A stretch of 64,000 bases of DNA, taken from contig JAQGDQ010000085.1 in NCBI GenBank assembly GCA_030141605.1, positions 372,001-436,000 of the forward strand. Reading direction: 5' to 3'. A model generated the notes under the pieces. It saw only the letters and a list, made by a program, of their open reading frames with translations. It was not told where the DNA came from and did not search any database. The translations under genes were made by a program, and so were the position numbers. How positions within the stretch are numbered: the stretch's first letter is position 1; each line of letters starts with the position of its first letter. The DNA comes from Tubiluchus corallicola. Taxonomy: Eukaryota; Priapulida; Priapulimorpha; Priapulimorphida; Tubiluchidae. Positions 48,101 to 60,100 of the stretch are shown here, piece by piece.

Positions 48101-51100
48101 TCATTCTTTGTTGGTAACTAGTTCAAACCACTGCCGCAGAGCATCTCCGAGGGTGACTGGTAGCCTGTTCACGTCACGCAAGATGATGTAGAACGGAAAC
48201 GGAAAGTAGTCCATGTACGTACGAATCTCTGGTACCTCACCGGGTCCTTTAAAAACTGGCACCCGTATGTCTAGTATAGAATCCTAGAATAAAATTTGTG
48301 TTATTTGTGAACAATGGACTCAGTAAGTGATCTCAAAGAGGAAATGGGAAAGATCGTTATTGATTTGATTTCAAATGATGGAGAACAGAACATGTATATA
48401 CAGGACAGAATATCAGGAAATGACAGCCCCAGCTGGCCTCGTCATACTTTAAAGTAAACACAGTTAAGATATAAACTTATTTTTTTAACATTTCATTTAT
48501 TATAATACATATTTTTAATGCACTATAAAAACTCTTTCCACTCCTCCTCGTCAGAAATCAAAAACGAGTCATGAAGCAATTCAAATTGAGAATCCAACAT
48601 GAATCAACCTGTCAATTTATGGCCCCCAGTGCTGCAAATCATGTCAGTGCTTGATACTAAGATAAGCATTGCGTTTGTTACTTGAAATTATATGCTCTTT
48701 TTCTTGATTTCGTCAATTTTTGTCCATTCCTTTCGATTTCTTCTGCACAGGGAGAGACAATAATTTTCTGACATCTTGTGTAACATTTATTTGCAAATAA
48801 ATGATGTAGTGAGCCACTACACGAAAATCTTAACGAAAGTCAAACAAGTCGTAAATTTTACGAAATCATTTTGGTGGCTGAATTTATAAGGGTATATTTC
48901 ATAAACGGATTTAATAACAGAATTTTGTGGCAGAACTAACAGACAATTTAACTCAATCAAATGTCTAGCTGACTTACGAAAAAACTACCATACTACTACA
49001 ACTACAATAATGACATGCACAAATGAAAATTATGAAATACCTTGCATTTTGGATTGTCGAGCACCACAAATACGGTAAAAATGTTAGCATCTCTGGTTCG
49101 TCTCACAGATCGCTTCACCACATCAACACCCTCCGCGAACAGGCCCCGCCCGTCTGACACAATTAGCAGAAGCTGTGCAGTGTCCATGTTTCCTAATTGT
49201 TGACTCTTTCTCGATGATAGCATCACGTCTACAACATGGAAAGTAATAATATTAACCGGTGCTAAATAAAGTTCATATTTGCATATAATAGAAGGTTAAT
49301 TTGTATGAGCAAATGTACTTGCATGATATACTTGGTGGGTGGAACTTAGAACAAGCCATGAGAGAAAGCGTAGTTTTGTTAACTAGCAGCTGAGATAGGA
49401 GACCTCACTGGTTGGCTTCACGTGGGTTCGTAATACTACGTGTGGCTTATATGGAAATCTTCAAGGAAATTCCATGCAATAATTGTAACTGATGCAGGAA
49501 AACACTGAAGGCACGAGTGACCGATTTAAAGTACTCTAACCTAACATAATATAAAGCGTAAATTAAAAAAATACGCTTTTATATGGTTGCGTCAGATAAG
49601 CATGAAAACGTACAAAAAAATTATAAAATTACAGGCCGAGTGTAAGATAAAGAAATATTACCTGGACGATCAGACGGAAACAGAAATATCTTTATTGTCG
49701 GCTCTAGTTTATCTAATATGCCTACATAGCACATAATGCATGAAATGGTCTTTTCTCATGAGTGAGAAAAAAAGAAAAGAAGAACGACTAACAGAGATAC
49801 ACAATCCTTATTATGAAAATGAAAATCAAATTCATAAAGGAGACTACATATTCGCAGTCGATCAAAAGATGTCTTTCCAAATTAAACCTACAATTTTTTA
49901 CACATATTTCACAAGAGTATAGCTACATATTCTGGGAATAACGAAATTAAACAGATTGCAAATGTAGCTGCACCTTGTGGCATGGCTAGTTAGCTTAATA
50001 AATTTAAACAGTGTATGTTTGCGTTACCCTATAAGCTTACAGATATATATTGACATGTGAAGTATCAATGAAGAAAAAGTCAATCATCTTTACGTAAATA
50101 AGCTATTAATTGTTGGACTTGCTAATAGCTTTTAAGGCTAATATTCTACAAAGTCGGTCACGCAAGACAAATAGTGCTGGATGTCGCTTTACGTGTTTGG
50201 TATATATATGCCACTTTGCAACAAAGCGTATCTCACCTAAAGCATAGTTCAATAACTGAGCAATTCTAGTCTTTTTCTGTTCGAATGTGAATGACTGAAG
50301 CACCGATGCACCCGACTGATTACTAAACTGTTCAGTAAAAGCATGTAACTGTCTAACTTCTTGTCCGAAGCTGCAAATATGAAGTTCTCCAGCTTCCAAC
50401 CACGACAGAGCATTAGCTATTACTGCTAATGATTCAAATGCCATCTAGAAGCAAAAAAAACCTATTACAGCTAATGATTCGAATGCCATTTAGTGGAAAT
50501 ATTTCGACCACTAATACTAATGTATGTTAATCCACTTAAAATAAACAAAGTTTGTACAGAAGCAAAAAATAGCTATTACGTCTAATGATTCGAAAGCCAT
50601 CTAGAAGCAAAAACTACAAAATCTGCTACATATCAACATATCTTGAATAACTTAACATCCATTTTTCTATGAAACACTAAGGAAATGTGAATGGGTCAAT
50701 GAATGATTAGTTTACTAAAATACAAAATAATATTTCAGCACTCATACGAATGCTTCCATCAGTGTAATGCAACAAGACTCGTAGATCCTCATTAACATTT
50801 GTAATATAATTTTTATTATATTGTATTGTATTGTATTGTATTGTATTGTATTGTATTGTATTGTATTGTATTGTATTGTATTGTATTGTATTGTATTGTA
50901 TTGTATTGTATTGTATTGCATTGCATTGCATTGTATTGCATTGCATTGTATTGTATTTGTATTGCATTGATTGTATTGTATTGTATTATAATATATGTAT
51001 TGCATTGTATTGTTTTGTGTTGTACACACCAATAAACTTATTATTACTGTGTTTGTTTAGTAAGTGCTATACATCTTTAGTTAGCCAGTCTTTAGTCTAA

Positions 51101-54100
51101 TGTTTTGTCCCACACCATCTACATCAAACGAAACAAAACTAATGTTGTTTTCAGTTCCCTGGAATCTCATTTGCAGTTTCATTAACTTAATAATTAATGT
51201 TTGGAGGAAACTTTCTTGCCTTATTTTGTCACAAACTACTGTGGTGACTGATATTTGGTAATTAGCAAACTTTATTTCTCAGATTTATTTGCGTATCATA
51301 CGTTGTTACAATAGCCTCTATGCAGTAACGGTTTTACTCATAACGAAGCAGGTGTATATTAGTATCAATAAGCATCATAGCACAAATTTTAACGTCTCAG
51401 CATCTGACCTGTTCAGCTCGCATGGCGAATGCAGGACAAGAAATCTGACAAATTTTAGTTTAACTTTTCCTCATGCTTGTGTTTATGTATGATTATTGAG
51501 GATTTTCTCTCACTCATGGTAGAATCAGTGCATCAGTATCATGAAAAGTGAATTCCTGCTTTTCAGAGCTAGTTAGAATACTTTACAGAAATCCTTGCTA
51601 ACTGTATTAACTGCAGTAAAGAACTGCCTATTATCTTATCTATTACTGTACTCAGTTCAAAACAACATCACAAAAAAGTCAAACAAAAAATGCTTCAACT
51701 GAAAGTAATAAAATTTTATCGAGGCATAAAAGGTACAAAGTTAAAAGGTATAAAATATTGAACAGGTAAAACAACACGTACCTGTTTTGAATGATTATCG
51801 ACCATACTTGAAGAATCATCAACGGCCAGCATGATCTGATAATTGCGTTTATTTGGTTTAGTTCGTCTCAGCCAGATTTTATCCTTTCTAAACTGACTGG
51901 CAATATACGGTATAACTTTCCTCATGTTAAGCCTCTTACCGGTACGAAAATCCCCCCTAATATAAGGGGAAAACACACAATCAATAATTCCCGAAACACT
52001 TATGTGCTGAGCAAACATTAGACACTCGTGTCATGGACATTCAATAATTATAGGCCACTAATTTAAATTTCAAAAAGTTAAATTACAAATGTCACAAACC
52101 TTAATATTTATGACACAAACTTATTAAACAAATGCTTAATTAGGGAAAGATGGTTTAACGAGTTTAGATTATTAAATAAATTATAATTTAGTTACACTAG
52201 CGAGCAAATATCGTAGGCTGTTCGTGATTAAAATGTCGCTGGCATACAAAAACTACACATTAATTAAAACAATTTGTGCACGCAAGCTGCTGGATGAAAC
52301 AACATGAAGGCAAAACATATATGATGTGACTTTCTTGGTCCGATCAAAGGTAAGCAAAATCTTTTCAACTTCATAAAAGCAACCAGTTTCTTAATTTAGC
52401 AAATTGCTTTAGGAAATAAAGGAATTTTAGTCATTGTTGAATCAAAAGATGAGGGTAGACATTACCTTTCTTTAATGCTTCATCAAGTTAAGACATACTA
52501 AGACATAGGGATGTAAAACGATAAAAATTTGGCGATACGATACAATGCTTTTTTCCAAAGACATGATAACGATAAACTATTTTCTAGATGACATGATACT
52601 ATATGATAAATTAATTTGAATGTTATAATACTTAAACAATACTGAAATTAGACGATTTACGCAACAACAGAAAAGGTATCATTAATAATTAGAATCATTA
52701 AGTACTTCAGTGTTGTATACTTAAATGGCTGCAAGTTTGTTTGTCATAATGATTCATAAATAAGTAAGCTGTGACAGATAAACATATTACTGCGATAAAA
52801 ATAATTATCTATGTGAGCTGCCATGACCGGGAAAGTGACACTAAAAATATGGTACGTATTTGACATCCGCGCGTCAGTATCAAAGTGAATAAAGGAGCCT
52901 CCATACTTTGTCAGTATGATTCAGAACAAAGATAGCCATTATTGCCAGGCGAAGATACAAGAACACGATTCCACACCTGACAAGCTTATATTTTGAAATA
53001 ACTATTTATATCCACTTCTTACATAATTACTGTAAATAAATAAATAAAAAAGAAAAGTGAAGATATTTTATAAAGGTAAGTGATAAGAAATGATACGTGC
53101 CAAATTCGATAAGATAACAATATTCCTAGTATAATACTGATACAATAATTGATAATTATAGATACGTATCGTTATCGTTAACATCCCTACTAAGATGCAC
53201 AATGTCTTATGACATGTCCATCATCTTTATTATAATCGACTTCATCAAGTTAAGATGGTCACAATCACAATTCTACAGTACCTGAGTTTAGATGCCTGAG
53301 TTGGTTCTAATACCAATCTCAGTTGCTCACACAATTCCCTCGCCAAGTCAGACGTCAGTGACTCGTACTTCTGCCAGGCATCTTGCGCTGCTTGTACCTG
53401 AAAATGTAACCTAACTAATTACTAAATCTGACTAAAACCAATCAAAATAATTTGTAAAGCAGAAATGTATATGCAAAATAATAAAAGGAAATAAGCAATT
53501 CTTAATATATGCATATGCATATTTCGCAGTTCTAGTTTATCTAGTACCAGAATTTGATAAAACACATACAAACTAGGTCTGTGATGGACAACATGATATC
53601 CTTCATTACGATATGTGCATCGCTAAAGTGCACTCATATCATGATAATCCGAGTCAATGGTATATGGCAAATTAGCACGCGTTTGACCGTGTGCTGATAA
53701 AAACGATGTGAAGTAATTCAAGCTGCAGCTGTGGAATGTACAGTTGATATCTCTCAGTCAGGGCAGTGAGCAGTAGTTGGCTTGACAAAGGCACTGCTAG
53801 CAGCCAAATGCAGTTGAAAATGCAAGGTTTTTAATCTGTAGTAGACTAATTACATTGTTTACATATAAACTAGTGAAATGGCAAACGTGAACCAGAAAAT
53901 GCCCAAGCAACTTTTAAACCTTCACAAAGTATTGACAAGTTTTGCTTTTCCAATAGCTTATAATGCAAACAATAGCTTACTTTTCACACAAGTAATCAAT
54001 AAAAATCAAACAGTTTGTCGAATTATTTCAGCTTTTAGCATTTGTAACCAATGGCTTCACTAGCTTATTTTTCATAAAGCCCGGAAATGTTAACTCAAGT

Positions 54101-57100
54101 ATATCGTGATATGCATCGTATCGTGATATGTATCATATCATGACCTAGGTGTATTGTTACAGCTCTACGGTAAGCCCTCAAATGAAATGAAACACATACG
54201 TTTGTGCAAGATTGTAGCTCAGGATGACTCCATGTTGTGAGTTCTTTCTCTAATTGCAATCTCAAGGTTTCCAGATCAATATTGGACTGATTCCAATTAA
54301 ACAGCTCTATATCTGCAAAGAAAAGGTTCAATGTTTTTATAATCAAACTGATGATGCACTTATCACCTCTGTTACACACATATTGCAACTAATAGTAATA
54401 CCAAGTGAATCCTATGAATCCTACTGATAATAACTAGCAGGATCCCTGATGATGAATTGGACAATTTTGTTTTCCTTGTAAGGATGATGCTGTTCAGTGT
54501 TTACTAAGCTGTATTATATGTATCTGTGTCACCACTAAAGCCAAGATTCCCAAAATTGGCAATAGTCCGAAAACCGGACAGTTCTAATTCTAACAGTCTT
54601 TAAGTATGCACCAAAGGTTCCCCCAAATAGTCGTAAGATGTGAATGGGTGTTCGCCACTGCTGCCAAAAGGTTGTTGGTTTCGGTGGGAAATCTTTAAAC
54701 TTTGTCATCGGTTTGCAAAACTTTCCACCTCGCCAAAACTTCTCCAACTGCCGTAGACTTGTCTAGACATGAGTTCAACGTGGGAAAATATGCCAATTAT
54801 TCGTGAAGATCGCCAACAATTTCAAAATACGCACAAATGAGGAGAACATTACGAGACATTTTTGAGAATGCTACGATGACTTCGGAGTTCTTTTTCAACA
54901 TTTTGATGACATGGTGGCAACCTTCGGTTATTCAGTAATTCTGTTGGCAAAAATTCTGTGAAATTATTGTAATGTATTGGTGCAAACGTCCTGCAGCATT
55001 TGCTTGGTCCCATAAGTGTCGCAGAAGTTGCCAAACAAAAATCGCAAACAACTCTATTGACCATCACCCAACAAAGAATTAAGTCCAAAGTTTACACACA
55101 AGTCCCAAAATCGTGTGAAATTATTTAGAATTTTGCACGAGCGATTTGCAACCTAGGCAATAAAACAAAGTCGCGTGAATTTACAGTCACGGCGACATTA
55201 AACTTAAAAATTTTTCGGCAGTTGCAAGAAAGTCACAGTCCCGTGTGTAACCAACTGAGCTATTGTTTATGACAGGTGTGAAGTCTAGAATTAAGCACTG
55301 AACCAAGATCACAGTTATTTAACTTTATATCCTACAAAACAACAGAAAATAAGAAAAAATCTTGCATGAAAGCAAATTTAATAATAGTAATTAACTTTAA
55401 AAACAAATTACTCGTATGAATCGTAGACTCTGGGTTTCGTTCAATCCAAGTAGTCTCCACTTTTTCTCCAGCTAACTCCACACTTGCTCCTTTTGCCTGA
55501 TCCTGGTCTTCCATTTCCACGTCATTATCCTCCTGCTGCTGAGTGGATTCAAATTTTTTCGGGTAAATTTTCTCTCTCTCATCTTCAATCTGGAACACAT
55601 ATTTATCAGCAATTTCAAAAAGCCGTATCTCAAAGCACAAATGAACTTGTGTGAGTTATGACAATGTATTTGCCCTAAATCACAAACAGAACTCATCGGC
55701 AAAAGTAGTCTTCACACTAAGTAAAGGGAGTCAGTAAACAGCTAAGTGAATATTATAGCACCAACGTGTTTTAACTTTTAGTTCAGGACAACATTTTCTC
55801 AACATCTTAAATTAAATTCATTGTTTAGTATACAAACTTAGGATATAGTTACTATATTACAACAGAGAAACAAACTACTACAATTTTATATCAACAAAGT
55901 ACTGATCATATTATATACATGAGTAAATAGTTAGTAAAACAGGTTAAGTGTGCAGATCTTGTTGACTTGTAATTCAAATTAAGGCTGACAGCAGGAACAA
56001 TGATATCATTGACAACTTTGTATGTACATTTACAAAACGGTGTGCTAGAATTAGCTATTTGCACAACGCAAGACAAAAATAGCCTAACAATGAGAGAACT
56101 AATAAGTCCCCAAATCCCAAAAATTAAAAGAAATCTACTCGTACAAAAAATTCTAAAACAAAACTAGCAAACAACCTTTTCTTTCTGTTTATCAAGAGGC
56201 TTAATGTCGTCACTGTCGTCTCTCAATTCTTCACCGTCTTGCTCCTCTTGCCGAGGCACTGGATGAGAAAGAGCTTCGTCTCTAGTAGCGGCATCATCGG
56301 TCTGCGCGTCGTAAAACTTGGCATCTTTGATGTGCTGATACAAATCGGAAGAGCGCTTTTCGCCCGACAGTCTTTCCTGTAAATCCACAAGCCTGCCATT
56401 AAAACATTAATGCACTAAGTGCTACAAACGTAAAAACGACGGAGGCGAATTTCACAGTGAAGATGTACGGAAAATTACGAAAGGAGTTGCCAAAAAAATT
56501 TCAGAAAATTTCCTAATTTTTTTCTCGAAATTTCATGCAACCAGAAAGTTCATTTCACAGTGAAACCGCGCAGTTTTTTTCATGCATCCAGTTAGCTGCA
56601 CCTACTAGTTGCAGGCAAATTACTATTATTACGATAGTATTCGGTGCAACCAGTTAATGAAACAAGACAGCACGGTGGGGATGTTGCATCCTTGTATGGA
56701 CATTTGAGAGATGATCGCTGTTGCATTAATAAAATATAAAATCGTCTGTCTGTTAAAAAGAGATTAAATCTTATAATTTTATGCTAATTGTTGTTCTTTA
56801 AATAAAAAAAGAAGTAATTGAGTAGTTAAATTTTAATCTGAATTCCCAGAGGATTCCTCACGAAAATTGATTATTTCTACTATGAGGCAATTTTTCTGGC
56901 TGGTGGCAACATAGGTCACAAGGAATTGCAGAAGGAAAATTCTTCATAAGGCATCACTGCGAAATATGCCACGGAAAACAATGTACTCTATTTTCATGAG
57001 GAATACTGCAAGAAATTTCTCCTCGAAGCTCACTGTGAATTTCACTGTGAAATGGACCCGAGACAATAGTTAATCAAGAGGGAAATCAATGGAACAGCGA

Positions 57101-60100
57101 ATTACAAAGTATGCAAAACTCATGGTGACTTAAATATATATCAGCGCAATTCAAGCCGGAAGCCAGCATTCAAAGAAAAACACCCTACGCAACAAGATAT
57201 TTGTAGTGTGACTGGAGCCTGGCTCATTGTCAAGGATATCCCTCTAAGGTAAGGCACTGAGGCAGCAAAGGCAGTATGTCCAATGCATCTGTAGCCTCCT
57301 TCTACATGGTAAACAACCAAGGTTTACGGATGATACTGCCTTGAACGAGTATATAACCCAAGGCGGTCTCACACAAAACACTCATCTATTCAGCTATGAA
57401 ACCAGCCGTAAACCGGCCTGATACCAAGAAGTAAACTAACCTGCTGCGCTACTTCCACTGCATCTACGATTTTCAGTCGCTTCTGTAAAGGTTCATCGGT
57501 TGATCCGATACTTCGATTAGGATCCGATTTTCCTGGAGCACGTTTGTGCTGCTGAGCATCATTGCCAGAAGCTTGATCCAGAGTAGCTGCAGTGCTATCT
57601 ACACTGCGCCCGTCTTCACTTTGCTCCGATGAAGCCATTCCCACTTGCTCTGCCTGTAATGCAAAAATTTAATGAAATAAGTTGACACTTTTACACTTGG
57701 ATTTTAATTTTTTGATGTGTAATTACTCTCAAGAAAAACCATAATAACAGCACCTATACCATATATTTATATGTGCTTACGCACACAAATTGCAAGGCAA
57801 CATAATATTCAAATAATTTACAGAAATAGAGACTTACTCATTTAGACAGCATACCTTTGGATATAGACTAAGACCTGAATTTGGAAAGACTAAGGAGATC
57901 AGCTAGTTAAAAGTAGAGATGTACAAATAAATAAACTCACATTTGAAATTTCACTAAGTTTATTTAAAGAGCATCTTTGCAGTAGTGTAAAGCATATATT
58001 ATTTGGACAAGAATGCATAATCTTCGTGTAGAGACTGAAAGCTAGGACAAGGTAAGTCAGCAAGAAAGGCTATGCTAATGCGGGAAAAAGAACCAACTGA
58101 GCAACATGTTCTTGGTCAGTGTAAAATTAGTGAACATCTTAGAATGAACTATAATAACAGGAATCTCGGCCTTAATTTTGACAACATGTGCAACTCCCTT
58201 AATTGCAATGAGTTAATTAAACTGAGTAAAAATCATGTAATTTTACACTAAGTTTTTTTTTGCATGTCACTGTTTTAAACACTGGGCAAGTGCTAAAAGG
58301 AAAGATTAGCTAATTTATACTTTTGCAATTTGTTGGACTAATTTATATTTCAAATGAGTGTTAATGTGTAATGACACTTCTGTATTGTGGTATTGCCAGA
58401 AAGTACAACATAATAGGTATGGCGTGTCTGCTTTTTGTCACAAAGGTCGTGAGTTCGATATACGGGTCGTACCAAAGACTATAAGAATGGTACCAGATGT
58501 TGCTCTGCCTAGTGCATAATCACTCTCATATGCAGTTTGTTATTTATAGTTGGTGATAAATCTTACAACATCATGGCTGTGTTGTCTGTCGAGTTTAAAG
58601 CAAATTTTAAAGAAAGGTTATTATTATTATTGAACAATGCTACTACTACGACTACGATGACGACCGCGACCACTACCACTACTACTACTACAACTGTCTC
58701 TGGACTACCACAACTACCTCTGGACTACCACATGTACTACTACAACTATCTCTGGACTACCACAACTACCTCTGGACTACCACAACTACTACTACAACTG
58801 CTTTCTGTTCAAACAAAAATGGTTCAGTCACAAAAAATATATTGCAATAAATAAGTTTTTACAGCTGTACATATCAATAAAAAAGTCAATGTAAATTTCT
58901 AAATACACATTATTACATATAATGGCAAAATTTTAAAAAGGACAGAATAGTTTATTCATAGTTTCATTAATTTGAAGCATATACGTGCACTAGCTTATAA
59001 AGTTGTATTCTGCTGCATATTCCATTACAAGCAGTAACTTAAGACTTTTACGCGGTGTGCATTCAATCATTAAAATCTACTTACGATGATATTTAACATT
59101 CAATTCGAAGTTTGTAATTAATAATAAATACCTTATTTTCATCGTTTGGTATCTGTGACTGTGTGTGACTCTCCAAGGAGTTGGTTGTGTCAGGAGCCAA
59201 AGTCTTTGACACTGCAGCATCATCAGTTTGTCCTTCCTCTACATGGGTATCCTTCTCATCTGGCTTCGTCACTCTTTCATTTTCTTCAGTATCGTCAGTT
59301 GGATTCTCTCCTGGTATTTCATCAGTATCCTGCCCAGGTTCCTCTGTATTGCTTTCCATGGGCTTTAACAGGAAAAACAAATGTTGTATAATCTAGTTAT
59401 GTTTATTTATCATCATTACAATAAAAAGGTTGAATTACAGCATAGCATAAAATTACAAAATATAATTTTTTTAAAAGAATAAGCAAGGTAGAACATGCAG
59501 GGACAAGCACTATTACATAGTTACAAGATACATGAACAAAATAAATTAAAATGTGTCTAAACTCAAGTTTGGAAATTAAATAAACCATAGCAGATAAAAC
59601 TTTGTATCTCTCTGCTCCGCATCTAGAAAGTTTATAATTTTAAATCTTAAAAATTACTATGAAACGACGATGGTGTGGTTTTTTCGCCGCTTGCCTCTGT
59701 GTACACATTATAAAAACAATTATGTATAAACAACGGGTAGACAACAGTGATGCATTGCTAATGAGAGAAAAATAAAAAAATAATAATAATAAACTGAATA
59801 AACAAAACTAGAGCAAATGCGTGTTATTTATCAAATGAAAACTTGTTACGACAATTGATATGACAAATGATTTAGTTTTATTGGCTGTTGTTAACGGAAA
59901 CTAAATTCGTCTGCCTTGGAAAGGTTGAGTACAACTTTTAATATTGCAGCTAGACAGTTTTGGTACTTACCAAACACGACACATATTGGATATCTGCGGT
60001 TCATTACTGACATGTGCTTGTTTGTAGCATCTCTACACTGTGCGTTTGTGAAGTTTTACGAAAAGCGTACAATGTCACCGAATACTGTTGTTAAAACTAT

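Larger units (their letters stand above)
48101..51956 (-). other. Midasin MIDAS (VWA) domain exons
   Basis: Four exons (51956-51782, 50444-50237, 49228-49041, 48283-48101) encode the metal-ion-dependent adhesion site domain that, in yeast Rea1, grips the UBL domains of Rsa4 and Ytm1. The metal motif DxSxS reads DDSSS at 51806-51820, followed by MVDNHSKQ. Further landmarks are ICSFGQEV, LLIVSDGRGLF, FVVLDNPKCK, FPFPFYIILRDVNRLP and the end LRQWFELVTNKE. All key residues I can judge are intact, so this looks like a working domain. The preceding RTGKRLNMRKVIPYIA segment is the most conserved stretch of the tail. Confidence 0.93.

Noticed and set aside
50707-51100. Several open frames on both strands over the TTGTA array
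   Set aside because: Repeat artefacts inside a midasin intron.
58537-58854. 105-residue Thr-rich frame
   Set aside because: Generated by the ACT triplet tract and the 20-bp minisatellite in a midasin intron.
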